Assembly (NCBI RefSeq): GCF_022012435.1
Contig: NZ_JAKLUA010000012.1
Span: 124,001 to 188,000, forward strand
DNA: 64,000 nt
Reading direction: 5' to 3'
From: Bradyrhizobium zhengyangense
GTDB taxonomy: Bacteria; Pseudomonadota; Alphaproteobacteria; Rhizobiales; Xanthobacteraceae
Under the pieces are notes generated by a model. It worked only from the letters and a program-made list of their open reading frames with translations. It ran no database searches and was not told where the DNA came from. The position numbers and the translations under genes are program-made. Positions 34,252-42,267 of this stretch are shown piece by piece (position 1 is the stretch's first letter; every line of letters begins with the position of its first letter).

Positions 34252-34443
34252 ATGACGAAGCAGCAGAACCAGAATCCGGGCCAGCAGAACCAGAGCCCCG
34301 GCCAGCAGCGCCCGAGCCAGCAACCAGGGCAGCAGCAGGGCGGCGGCCAGAAACCCGGACAGCAGCAGCAGAACGATCCGATGCGCCAAGGCGACAAGCC
34401 CGGCCAGCAGCAGGGCGGCAAGCAGGACAACAGACTGGATTGA
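34252..34443 (+). CDS. Gln/Gly/Pro-rich low-complexity mini-protein
   Basis: 63 residues: MTKQQNQNPGQQNQSPGQQ and then further imperfect PGQQ / GQQQGG units, ending KQDNRLD. AAGGGAG lies nine bases before the ATG, and a textbook terminator follows 24 bases after the stop, so this is a real, separately transcribed gene. It has almost no hydrophobic residues and should be wholly disordered. Proteins of this kind recur in Bradyrhizobium genomes without assigned function. Confidence 0.75.
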   Translation: MTKQQNQNPGQQNQSPGQQRPSQQPGQQQGGGQKPGQQQQNDPMRQGDKPGQQQGGKQDNRLD

Positions 34444-34466
34444 ACGTCCAGGGAGTAGCGTCGCGT

Positions 34467-34497
34467 GGCCCCGCCGAAAGGCGGGGCCTTATTCTTT
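34467..34497 (+). terminator. Rho-independent terminator of the Gln-rich gene
   Basis: Perfect 9-bp stem GGCCCCGCC / GGCGGGGCC with GAAA tetraloop (34467-34488), then TTATTCTTT. Confidence 0.9.
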
Positions 34498-34508
34498 GGA
34501 AGGTGCTG

Positions 34509-34588
34509 GTCATTCCGGGGCGATGCAAAGCATCGAACCCGGAATCTCGAAATTTCGGGTTCGGCTCTACGAGCCGCCCCGGAACGAC
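34509..34588. repeat. 80-base palindromic repeat, copy A (GTCATTCCGGGG family)
   Basis: Begins GTCATTCCGGGGCGATGC and ends with the near-complement CCCCGGAACGAC. Two nested hairpins: a short internal stem around GATGC-AAA-GCATC, and the long outer stem. Same length as copy B at 35610-35689, from which it differs at eight positions by my reading. Confidence 0.85.
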
Positions 34589-34707
34589 GAGCTTATCCAC
34601 ACGCCGATTAAGGTAAACAAAGGGTTTAAATTGCCGCCGCAGTCCGGTGCGAGTTAGCTCCCGGCAAAGCCTTACCTCGAAGGCATGTAGACGAAGCGGG
34701 AAGCGGC

Positions 34708-35238
34708 ATGTTCAGAAATTGGCGGATCGGCTCGGTCAACGGCGCGCTGCTGGCAGCTTATTTCATCCCGGCCTGGACGGTGGTCGCCTTCAACATCGTA
34801 GTGGCGCCGGTGCACGGTCTCTACGAGCGGCCGAGCGTCGCGGTGGCGCTGTTCCTCAGCGACCAGCTGCAGATGTCTGGCGTAAGCACGGTGCGCGCTG
34901 CCTGGCTGCTGGCGCTCGGACGGCTGACCGTGGTGGCGTTCTTTGCGATCTGTCTTGCGCTTCTGGCCATTCCGCGCACCCGCAGGAGCGGGGCCAGCGA
35001 CGAGGCGCTCGGCATCGCGCTCGCGATCGGCAGCCTGATCTCGTTCGCGAGCATGATCATGGCCTCCAAGGTCCACGAGATGGCCGCCCTTCGGTTGCAC
35101 GCCACGGAGCTGTTGCTGCTGCTTGGCGCCGCGATCGTGCTGCTGATCGAGCGGCCGGCGCCAGCGCCGAAGACGGTTGCCGTTCCGGATGCCGCGCCGC
35201 TAGCCTTTGATAAGGCCGAGCTCCTGCACAATCGCTGA
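34708..35238 (+). CDS. Hypothetical four-helix membrane protein
   Basis: 176 residues with four membrane helices (GALLAAYFIPAWTVVAFNIV, then LALGRLTVVAFFAICLALLA, ALGIALAIGSLISFASMIM and ELLLLLGAAIVLLIERPAP). Charged loop RTRRSGASDEA between the second and third. No family recognised. The C-terminal 13 codons overlap the end of the convergent pcaC gene by 39 bases. Confidence 0.75.
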   Translation: MFRNWRIGSVNGALLAAYFIPAWTVVAFNIVVAPVHGLYERPSVAVALFLSDQLQMSGVSTVRAAWLLALGRLTVVAFFAICLALLAIPRTRRSGASDEALGIALAIGSLISFASMIMASKVHEMAALRLHATELLLLLGAAIVLLIERPAPAPKTVAVPDAAPLAFDKAELLHNR

Positions 35239-35592
35239 GGCTTCCTTGACGGCGTGGTTCGCCGCCGGGACGCCGCAATAGATTGCCTGCTGCAGCAGGA
35301 TCTCCTTGATGTCGTCGGCGGTGAAGCCGCCCTCGGCCAGCGCCGCGCGCACGTGCAGGCGGAATTCATCCCATTGTCCGAGCGCGACCATGGTGCCGAT
35401 GACCAGCACGCGCCGCGTCCGCTCGTCGAAATGCGGCCGCGTCCAGATCTCGCCCCAGGCATAGCGCGTGATCATGTCCTGGAAATCGGTATTGAAGGAG
35501 TTGCGGTTCGCGATCGATTTGTCGACCCAGGCATTGCCAAGCACCTTGCGGCGTACGGTCATGCCGGCATCGCGGCGCTTCTGGTCGTCCAT
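35200..35592 (-). CDS. pcaC: 4-carboxymuconolactone decarboxylase
   Basis: 130 residues, AhpD-like all-helical fold with GGAGAAG before the start. Catalyses decarboxylation of gamma-carboxymuconolactone to 3-oxoadipate enol-lactone in protocatechuate degradation. Typical motifs: RKVLGNAWVDKS, WTRPHFDERTRRVLVIGTM, and EFRLHVRAALAEGGF. Last of three pca genes on this strand, but separated from pcaD by a 108-base gap filled by a palindromic repeat. Confidence 0.94.
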   Translation of the reverse strand: MDDQKRRDAGMTVRRKVLGNAWVDKSIANRNSFNTDFQDMITRYAWGEIWTRPHFDERTRRVLVIGTMVALGQWDEFRLHVRAALAEGGFTADDIKEILLQQAIYCGVPAANHAVKEASAIVQELGLIKG

Positions 35593-35609
35593 TGTGCTTC
35601 TCCGGATCA

Positions 35610-35689
35610 GTCATTCCGGGGCGATGCGAAGCATCGAACCCGGAATCTTGAGATTCCGGGTTCGCCTCTTCGAGGCGCCCCGGAATGAC
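35610..35689. repeat. 80-base palindromic repeat, copy B
   Basis: Begins GTCATTCCGGGGCGATGCG and ends CCCCGGAATGAC. It is inserted between pcaD and pcaC inside an otherwise compact operon, where its hairpin could uncouple the expression of pcaC from pcaBD. Confidence 0.88.
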
Positions 35690-35700
35690 GGTGATTACGA

Positions 35701-36483
35701 CTAACGCTGCGTCAAGAATCCCACCACCGCGTCGGTGAACGCGTGCGGCTGCTCGACATTGGAAATGTGGGCGGCGTCGATGATGGTCATGCTGGCGCCG
35801 GGAATGCTCGAGCGGATCATCTCGCCCGCCGAGATCGGGGTTGCCTGATCGTGGCGGCCGGCGATCACCAGCGTCGGGCTCTTGATCTTGGGCAGCAGAG
35901 CGCGCTGGTCGAGCGTCGACAGTGCCTCGCAGCAGGCGAGATAGCCCTCGACCGGGGTGGCGACCAGCATCGCCTTCATCCTGGCAGTGATCTCGGGCTC
36001 GCGCTCGCGGAAATCCTGCGTCAGCCAGCCGGCGATCACGCCGTCGGCGACCGACGCGATGCCGCCCTTCTTCACGGCGTCGATGCGCTCCAGCCATCTG
36101 GTCGGCTCGGCATAGTAGCAGGAGGTGTTGGCGAGGATGAGCTTGCCGAATCTTTCAGGCGCGTTGGCGCCGAGCCATTGCCCGACCATGCCGCCCATCG
36201 ACAGGCCGCACCAATGCACCTTCTCGATGTTGAGGTCGTCGAGGATCGCGAGCACGTCGCGGCCGAAGCGCTCCATTGTGTAGGGGGCGGGCGGCACGTT
36301 GGACTTGCCGTGGCCGCGGCGGTCGTAGCGGATGACGCGGAACACTTGCGTCAGCGCCTTCATCTGCGGCTCCCACATCTGCAGCGTACAGCCGAGCGAG
36401 TTCGAGAGCATCAAGGTCGGCCCGCCGTCGCGGCCCTCGACGGAGACGTTGATCAGGCAACCGTCGGCATCGATCATCGGCAT
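35701..36483 (-). CDS. pcaD: 3-oxoadipate enol-lactonase
   Basis: 260 residues, alpha/beta hydrolase. Nucleophile elbow GLSMGGMVG, oxyanion region LMLSNSLGCTLQMW, and the catalytic His in DAAHISNVEQP. Hydrolyses 3-oxoadipate enol-lactone to 3-oxoadipate, the step after PcaC. Fourteen bases downstream of pcaB. Confidence 0.93.
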   Translation of the reverse strand: MPMIDADGCLINVSVEGRDGGPTLMLSNSLGCTLQMWEPQMKALTQVFRVIRYDRRGHGKSNVPPAPYTMERFGRDVLAILDDLNIEKVHWCGLSMGGMVGQWLGANAPERFGKLILANTSCYYAEPTRWLERIDAVKKGGIASVADGVIAGWLTQDFREREPEITARMKAMLVATPVEGYLACCEALSTLDQRALLPKIKSPTLVIAGRHDQATPISAGEMIRSSIPGASMTIIDAAHISNVEQPHAFTDAVVGFLTQR

Positions 36484-36497
36484 TGCGGCGTCTCCGT

Positions 36498-37859
36498 TCA
36501 GCTTAATTCACGGTCAAGGTTGTCGAGCAGGCGATCGATCAAGGCCTGTGACGCACCTTGATAGGCCATCGGCTCGAATAATTCCGCAATTTTCTCCGGC
36601 GTCAGATGCGCGGTGACCTGCGAATCGGCGGAGAGGATGTCGCGCAAGTGCTTCTTCTCGGCGACCGCGCGCTTGCTCGCGACTTCGATGAGATGATGCG
36701 CGTCGCTCTTGCCGATCTTGTCGGCCAGCGCAAAGGTGACGGCCTCCGCCATGATCAGCCCATGCGTCGTATCGAGATTGCTGCGCATGCGCGCCGCATC
36801 GACGTCGAGGCCTTCGGCGATGTCGACGATCGCAGCGAGCGCGCCTGATGTGACCAGCATCAATTGCGGCAGCGTCGGCCATTCCGCATGCCAGGGCCCG
36901 GCGCTGCGCTCGTGGTCCTGCACTTGTGCTGCAAGGATCGTAGCGGTGAGCTGCGGGGCCATGGTCGCGCAGCCGAGCGCGCTCGCGGCGGCAACAGGGT
37001 TGCGTTTGTGCGGCATGGTCGAGGAGCCGCCGCGGCCTTCGCCGGCCGGCTCGAAGGCTTCGCCGACATCGGTCTGCATCATCAGCGAGACGTCGCGGGC
37101 GATCTTGCCGCAACTGCCGGCGAGGATCGCGAAGCTCGATGCCGCTTCCGCGATACGGTCGCGATGGGTGTGCCAGGGCGCCTCGGGGAGCGGCAGGTTC
37201 AACTCCTGCGCCAGCCGTTCGGCGACCGAGAGCCCTTTGTCCCCGAGCGCTGCGAGCGTGCCGGCGGCGCCGCCGAATTGGAGCGCGAGGCCCTCGCGGC
37301 GGAGCCGCCGCAGGCGGCAGCGCGCACGGGCAAGGCTTGAGGCATATTCAGCGGCCTTCAGGCCGAACGGCATCGGCAGAGCGTGCTGGAGCCAGGTCCG
37401 CGCCACCATCGCCGTGTTGCGGTGGGCGCGCGCGAGCGCGGCAAAGCCCTTGATGGCGCGGCTGAGGTCGGCATCCAGCGCGTCGATGGCAGCGCGCAAG
37501 CTCAGCATGGTCGCGGTATCGATGACGTCCTGGCTGGTCGCGCCCCAATGCACGTAGCGCGCGGCTTCAGCGTCGGCTTTGCCGACATTGGCGGTCAGCA
37601 GCTTGACCAGGGGGATCGCGAGATTGCCCGACCGGGTCGCGGCCTCGGCCAGCGCGGTCATGTCGAAGGTCTCGGCCTTGCAGGCCGCTTCGATCGGGCC
37701 CACTGCCGACGCGGGAATCACACCGGTCGCGGCCTCGGCCCGGGCCAGGGCTGCCTCGAAATCGAGCATGTTCTGCAGCGTGGACCGGTCGTCGCAAACG
37801 GCGCGCATGGCTGCGCTCGACAGCATCGGCGCAAGCAGGGGGGAGAGAGCTGTGGTCAT
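36498..37859 (-). CDS. pcaB: 3-carboxy-cis,cis-muconate cycloisomerase
   Basis: 453 residues, fumarase/aspartase superfamily. The superfamily signature is GGSSTMPHKRNPVAAA; the N-terminal HWGATSQDVIDTATML segment carries another active-site region. Converts 3-carboxymuconate to gamma-carboxymuconolactone. First gene of a pcaB-pcaD-pcaC order; pcaGH (protocatechuate dioxygenase) and pcaIJF are not in this window. Confidence 0.94.
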   Translation of the reverse strand: MTTALSPLLAPMLSSAAMRAVCDDRSTLQNMLDFEAALARAEAATGVIPASAVGPIEAACKAETFDMTALAEAATRSGNLAIPLVKLLTANVGKADAEAARYVHWGATSQDVIDTATMLSLRAAIDALDADLSRAIKGFAALARAHRNTAMVARTWLQHALPMPFGLKAAEYASSLARARCRLRRLRREGLALQFGGAAGTLAALGDKGLSVAERLAQELNLPLPEAPWHTHRDRIAEAASSFAILAGSCGKIARDVSLMMQTDVGEAFEPAGEGRGGSSTMPHKRNPVAAASALGCATMAPQLTATILAAQVQDHERSAGPWHAEWPTLPQLMLVTSGALAAIVDIAEGLDVDAARMRSNLDTTHGLIMAEAVTFALADKIGKSDAHHLIEVASKRAVAEKKHLRDILSADSQVTAHLTPEKIAELFEPMAYQGASQALIDRLLDNLDRELS

Positions 37860-38029
37860 GTTGCGCCGGACCTAATCACCATGATCAGGCTCTGCCAATC
37901 CCCCGACTATCAGGACAAGACCTTTTGCAGGTGCGAATATGCATTGCACGTGACCAGGGCCACCCTTTTCTTTGCGGCCTCCGTGCGTTACTTGAGCATC
38001 CCACCTTTTGCGATCCCCGGAGGCACCCC

Positions 38030-38476
38030 ATGGCCATGACAATGAACGGCGAAGTCCAGCTTGCGGCGCCGCGCGAGGCCGTCTGGGAGAAGCTCAACGA
38101 TCCCGCGGTGCTGAAGGCCTGCATCCCCGGCTGCGAGGAGCTGGAGAAGACCGAGGACGGCGGCTTTCGCGCCACCGCGAAAATGAAGGTTGGTCCGGTT
38201 TCGGCGCGCTTCAAGGGCAAGGTGATGCTTTCGGATCTCGACCCGCCGAACGGCTACAAGATCTCAGGCGAAGGCGAGGGCGGAGTGGCTGGCTTTGCCA
38301 AGGGCGGCGCCGCGGTGAAGCTTGCCGAGAAGGATGGCGGCACGCTGCTCTCCTATGACGTCGAGGCGCAGATCGGCGGCAAGTTGGCGCAGCTCGGGCA
38401 GCGGCTGATCAACGGCACCGCCAAGAAGCTGGCGGACGAATTTTTCGCGAATTTCGTCAAGGCGGTACAGGGCTGA
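38030..38476 (+). CDS. coxG: CO dehydrogenase subunit G family protein (SRPBCC)
   Basis: 148 residues from the ATG at 38030 with CCCGGAGG upstream. START/SRPBCC ligand-binding fold: MNGEVQLAAPREAVWEKL, then LKACIPGCEELEKT, and GKLAQLGQRLINGTAKKLAD at the C-terminus, the normal CoxG pattern. CoxG is linked to membrane attachment of CO dehydrogenase in Oligotropha/Afipia and to quinone handling in more recent work. First gene of the Cox-type cluster. Confidence 0.9.
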   Translation: MAMTMNGEVQLAAPREAVWEKLNDPAVLKACIPGCEELEKTEDGGFRATAKMKVGPVSARFKGKVMLSDLDPPNGYKISGEGEGGVAGFAKGGAAVKLAEKDGGTLLSYDVEAQIGGKLAQLGQRLINGTAKKLADEFFANFVKAVQG

Positions 38477-38510
38477 CGGCTCTGGCTTTTCGTCATGGCA
38501 CCTCGCGCTT

Positions 38511-38551
38511 GGGGCAATGTTGCCCCCGGCCATAATGGCCCATATGATGGG
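38511..38551. promoter_or_regulatory. Three consecutive palindromes between coxG and coxS
   Basis: GGGGCAA-TG-TTGCCCC (38511-38526), GGCCAT-A-ATGGCC (38528-38540) and CCCAT-ATG-ATGGG (38539-38551) follow each other with almost no gap, then an AT-rich TTGGAATAATTATAAG. They may be operator sites for a coxS promoter; the first could also end the coxG transcript, but there is no T-run. Confidence 0.45.
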
Positions 38552-38615
38552 TTGGAATAATTATAAGAAAGAACCGCTTCGACGGGACCCGTCGGGGCGC
38601 TGACAGAGAGTGCTT

Positions 38616-39101
38616 ATGGCAAAAATCTCCCTCATCGTGAACGGCAATCCTGTTACCGGCAATGTCGACCCGCGGACGCTTCTGGTGCAGTTCCTGCGCG
38701 AGAATCTGCGGCTGACGGGCACCCATGTCGGCTGCGACACCTCGCAGTGCGGCGCCTGCGTCGTGCATCTCGACGGCAAGGCCGTGAAGTCCTGCACCAC
38801 GCTGGCCGTGATGGCCGACGGCCACGAGGTCAAGACCATCGAGGGATTGGCCGCCGATGGCGCGCCGCTACATCCGATGCAGGAGGCCTTCCGCGAGCAC
38901 CATGGCCTGCAATGCGGCTTCTGCACGCCGGGCATGATCATGACCGCGATCGACATCGTGCATCGCAAGGGCAACGAGCTCGACGACCATACCATCCGGG
39001 AAGAACTGGAAGGCAATCTCTGCCGTTGCACCGGCTACCAGAACATCGTCGCCTCGATCGCCGCCGGCGCCAAGGCGATGGCGAAATCCGATCTCGCGTA
39101 A
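38616..39101 (+). CDS. coxS: (2Fe-2S)-binding subunit of a molybdenum hydroxylase
   Basis: 161 residues from the ATG at 38616. Eight cysteines for two [2Fe-2S] clusters: Cys40, 45, 48 and 60 in the plant-ferredoxin-like domain (CDTSQCGAC) and Cys100, 103, 136 and 138 in the helical domain (CGFCTPGM, CRCTG). Small subunit of the xanthine-oxidase family, here most like CO-dehydrogenase-type CoxS. Normally followed by the catalytic large subunit in form II clusters; here coxM follows after 28 bases. Confidence 0.93.
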   Translation: MAKISLIVNGNPVTGNVDPRTLLVQFLRENLRLTGTHVGCDTSQCGACVVHLDGKAVKSCTTLAVMADGHEVKTIEGLAADGAPLHPMQEAFREHHGLQCGFCTPGMIMTAIDIVHRKGNELDDHTIREELEGNLCRCTGYQNIVASIAAGAKAMAKSDLA

Positions 39102-39129
39102 CCGCGCCCTCCGCGATCAGGACACACTC

Positions 39130-39936
39130 ATGTACGAATTCAAATACCACCGCCCCGGGACCGTCCGGCAGGCCGCGAATCTCCTGGTGAAGAACGAAGA
39201 CGCCAAGGTGATCGCCGGCGGTCACACGCTGATTCCCGTCATGAAGCAGCGGCTCGCAAGCCCGCCGCATCTGGTCGACCTCTCCCATATCGAGGGGCTG
39301 AATACGATCGAGATGAAGGGCCGTTCGCTGGTGATCGGCGCCACCGCCAAACACGCCGAGGTCGCGACCTCCGCCATTGTCGGTGAGGCCATTCCGGCAC
39401 TTGCCAATCTCGCCAGCCAGATCGGCGATCCCGCGGTGCGTCACAAGGGCACGATCGGCGGCTCGCTCGCCAACAACGATCCGACTGCGGACTATCCGGC
39501 CGCCGTGCTCGCGCTCGGCGCCACCATCGTCACCAACAAGCGCCGCCTCAAGGCCGAGGAGTTTTTCCAGGGCCTGTTCTCGACCGCGCTGGAAGCCGAC
39601 GAGATCATCACCAAGGTGATGTTCCCGCTGCCGAAGAAGGCCGCCTATATCAAGTTCCGCAACCAGGCTTCGCGTTACGCGCTGGTCGGCGTGTTCGTGG
39701 CGCGGCGTCCGTCGGACGTGCGCGTCGCCGTCACCGGCGCCGGCTCGGACGGCGTGTTCCGCGTCGAGGCCTATGAGGAAGCGCTGAAGAAGCGGTTCTC
39801 GTCCAAGGTGCTCGAAGGCATCGACGTGCCGGCGGAAGGGCTGAACAGCGATATCCACGGCAGCGCCGAATACCGCGCGCATCTGATCGGCGTGCTGACA
39901 CGGCGCGCCGTCGACGCGGCCAATGCCAAGGAGTGA
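39130..39936 (+). CDS. coxM: FAD-binding medium subunit of a molybdenum hydroxylase
   Basis: 268 residues. FAD-binding PCMH-type domain with VIAGGHTLIPVMKQRLASP and GTIGGSLANNDPTADYPAAV, the two FAD motifs of CoxM, then the C-terminal CO_deh_flav domain. Passes electrons from the Fe-S subunit to the acceptor. Intact start with AGGA upstream. The expected large subunit is not on either side. Confidence 0.93.
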   Translation: MYEFKYHRPGTVRQAANLLVKNEDAKVIAGGHTLIPVMKQRLASPPHLVDLSHIEGLNTIEMKGRSLVIGATAKHAEVATSAIVGEAIPALANLASQIGDPAVRHKGTIGGSLANNDPTADYPAAVLALGATIVTNKRRLKAEEFFQGLFSTALEADEIITKVMFPLPKKAAYIKFRNQASRYALVGVFVARRPSDVRVAVTGAGSDGVFRVEAYEEALKKRFSSKVLEGIDVPAEGLNSDIHGSAEYRAHLIGVLTRRAVDAANAKE

Positions 39937-39996
39937 GTGATTCTCACGCCTCGGCCAAACTTGTCCCGGTGAGGGCGTAGCGAGACTGGCTTTTTC

Positions 39997-40905
39997 ATGA
40001 CTTCAGCGACCCTGCCGGCATCGGTCGATGCGATGCTCGAACTCTTGACCTCGCGCGGCTATCTGGCCGAGCGGTCGCTGGCGACGGTGACGTACCTCTC
40101 GCTGCGCATGGGCCGGCCGCTGTTCCTGGAAGGCGAGGCCGGCGTCGGCAAGACCGAGATCGCGAAGGTGCTCTCGGCGGCGCTGGGGCGGAAGCTGATT
40201 CGCCTGCAGTGCTACGAGGGCCTCGACGTCTCCTCCGCGGTCTATGAGTGGAATAGCGCCGCGCAGATGATCGCGATCCGGATGGCGGAAGCCGCCGGCG
40301 ACACCGATCGTGATCAGCTCTCGAGCGACATTTTTGCCGACCGCTACATGATCAAGCGGCCGCTGCTCCAGGCACTGGAGCCTGACGTCGCAGGACCGCC
40401 GGTGCTGCTGATCGACGAGCTCGATCGCGCCGACGAGGCCTTCGAGGCCTATCTGCTGGAAATTCTCAGCGACTTCCAGGTGACGATCCCCGAATTCGGC
40501 ACCGTGAAGGCGCCGCATCCGCCGATCGTCATCATCACTTCCAACCGCACCCGCGAGATCCACGATGCGCTGAAGCGGCGCTGTCTCTATCATTGGGTCG
40601 ACTATCCCGCCGCCGAGCGCGAGCTGGCGATCGTCAAGACGCGCGTGCCCGGCATCTCGGCCAAGCTCTCGCAGCAGGTCGTGCGCTTCGTGCAGGCGCT
40701 GCGCAACCAGGATTTCTACAAGTCGCCTGGCGTCGCCGAAACCATCGACTGGGCCACCGCCTTGTCCGAGCTCGATGCCCGCTCGCTGACCCCGCAAGTG
40801 GTCGGCGACACGCTCGGCGCTCTGCTCAAATACCAGGACGACATCACGCGGATGCAGGGCGACACCCTGCAGAAGGTGCTGAAGGAAGCGACGAGCGAGA
40901 ATTGA
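39997..40905 (+). CDS. coxD: MoxR-type AAA+ ATPase, CoxD-like
   Basis: 302 residues. Walker A GEAGVGKTEIAK (about 46-57), Walker B VLLIDELDRAD, sensor region IVIITSNRTREIHDALKRRC. CoxD is the AAA+ chaperone that, with CoxE, is needed to build the Cu-S-Mo active site of CO dehydrogenase in Afipia (Oligotropha) carboxidovorans. Position after coxM and before coxE, separated from the latter by a palindromic repeat, fits this role. Confidence 0.9.
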   Translation: MTSATLPASVDAMLELLTSRGYLAERSLATVTYLSLRMGRPLFLEGEAGVGKTEIAKVLSAALGRKLIRLQCYEGLDVSSAVYEWNSAAQMIAIRMAEAAGDTDRDQLSSDIFADRYMIKRPLLQALEPDVAGPPVLLIDELDRADEAFEAYLLEILSDFQVTIPEFGTVKAPHPPIVIITSNRTREIHDALKRRCLYHWVDYPAAERELAIVKTRVPGISAKLSQQVVRFVQALRNQDFYKSPGVAETIDWATALSELDARSLTPQVVGDTLGALLKYQDDITRMQGDTLQKVLKEATSEN

Positions 40906-40928
40906 CGCGCGTGCGTCATAACGAACCC

Positions 40929-41033
40929 GTCATTCCGGGGCGCGCGTCAGCGCGAACCCGGAATCCATCGAGCGGCATGGATTAAGGATGAATGGATTCC
41001 GGGCTCGCGCCAAGGGGCGCGCCCCGGAATGAC
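40929..41033. repeat. 105-base palindromic repeat (GTCATTCCGGGG family, long form)
   Basis: Begins GTCATTCCGGGGCGCGCG and ends GCGCGCCCCGGAATGAC, with further paired parts (GAACCCGGAATCCAT against ATGGATTCCGGGCTC). It fills the coxD-coxE gap. Related to the 80-base copies at 34509 and 35610 but with a longer, AT-richer tip. Confidence 0.88.
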
Positions 41034-41051
41034 GGCTGAGAGTGTGGACGC

Positions 41052-42254
41052 ATGGCCATCAACCACCTTGCCCCGGAGCAAACCGAGCAGTTCGCCGACA
41101 ACATCGTCGGCTTTGCCCGGGCGTTGCGTGCGGCCGGCATGCCGGTCGGCCCCGGCGCGGTGATCGATGCCATGAGCGCGCTGCAGGTGATCGACATCGG
41201 CAACCGGGCCGACGTCTTCACCACGCTGGAGGCGATCTTCGTCAAGCGCCATGAGCATGCGCTGATCTTCAAGCAGGCTTTCAACCTGTTCTTCCGTGCC
41301 TCGGAAGAATGGAAGCACCTGCTGGATTCGGTGCCGCTGCCGGAGCAGGCCAAGAAGAAGCCGCAGGCCGGCTCGCGCCGCGTGCAGGAGGCGATGTCGC
41401 AGCCGCGGATGACGGAGACGCCGCAGCACCAGGAGCAGGATTTGCGCCTGTCGGTTTCCGACAAGGAGATCCTTCAGAAGAAGGACTTTGCGCAGATGAG
41501 CGCCGCCGAGATCGCAGAGGCGCTCCGCGCCATCGAGAGGATGCGGCTGCCGCAGGCGGAATTGCTGACGCGCCGCTACCTGCCCGACCCGCGCGGCTTG
41601 CGGCTCGACATGCGCCGCACGCTGCGGGCCTCGTTGCGCACCGGCGGCGACATTATCGACATCCATCGCCTCGGGCGGATCGAGAAGCCGGCCCCGATCG
41701 TGGCGCTGCTCGACATTTCCGGCTCGATGAGCGAGTACACCCGTCTGTTCCTGCATTTCCTCCATGCCATCGGCGATGCGCGTAAGCGCGTCTCGGTGTT
41801 TCTGTTCGGCACCCGGCTCACCAATGTGACGCGCGCGTTACGCCAGCGCGATCCGGACGAGGCGCTGGCGAGCTGCTCGGCGGCGGTCGAGGATTGGGCC
41901 GGCGGCACGAGGATCTCGGCCTCGCTGCACAACTTCAACAAATTGTGGGCGCGGCGGGTGCTGAGTCAGGGCGCCATCGTGCTGCTGATCTCCGACGGGC
42001 TGGAGCGGGAGGCCGATTCCAGGCTCGCCTTCGAGATGGACCGGCTGCACCGGTCCTGCCGGCGGCTGATCTGGCTGAACCCGCTGCTCCGGTTTGGCGG
42101 CTTCGAGGCCAAGGCCCAGGGCATCAAAATGATGCTCCCGCACGTTGACGAATTCCGCCCGGTACATAATTTGAGTTCGATCCAGGAGCTGATCACCACG
42201 CTCTCCCGGCCGCTGCCGCCGCATCACCGCAGCCTGATCCGCTCCGCAGCCTGA
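41052..42254 (+). CDS. coxE: VWA-domain protein, CoxE-like
   Basis: 400 residues. C-terminal von Willebrand A domain with a MIDAS start ALLDISGSMSEYT and later VLLISDGLERE. The N-terminal half has the long helical CoxE region (NIVGFARALRAAGMPVGPG). Works with the CoxD AAA+ protein as a MoxR/VWA chaperone pair in maturation of molybdenum hydroxylases. Confidence 0.92.
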   Translation: MAINHLAPEQTEQFADNIVGFARALRAAGMPVGPGAVIDAMSALQVIDIGNRADVFTTLEAIFVKRHEHALIFKQAFNLFFRASEEWKHLLDSVPLPEQAKKKPQAGSRRVQEAMSQPRMTETPQHQEQDLRLSVSDKEILQKKDFAQMSAAEIAEALRAIERMRLPQAELLTRRYLPDPRGLRLDMRRTLRASLRTGGDIIDIHRLGRIEKPAPIVALLDISGSMSEYTRLFLHFLHAIGDARKRVSVFLFGTRLTNVTRALRQRDPDEALASCSAAVEDWAGGTRISASLHNFNKLWARRVLSQGAIVLLISDGLEREADSRLAFEMDRLHRSCRRLIWLNPLLRFGGFEAKAQGIKMMLPHVDEFRPVHNLSSIQELITTLSRPLPPHHRSLIRSAA

Positions 42255-42267
42255 GAGGCAAAAGCCC

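Noticed and set aside
34593..34601. Perfect DnaA box TTATCCACA
   Set aside because: Isolated site, no cluster, no AT-rich unwinding region and no dnaA/hemE/parAB neighbours; not evidence for an origin.
37931..37955. Imperfect palindrome GTGCGAAT-ATTGCAC upstream of coxG
   Set aside because: Arms do not match exactly and no regulator gene is adjacent; too weak to call an operator.
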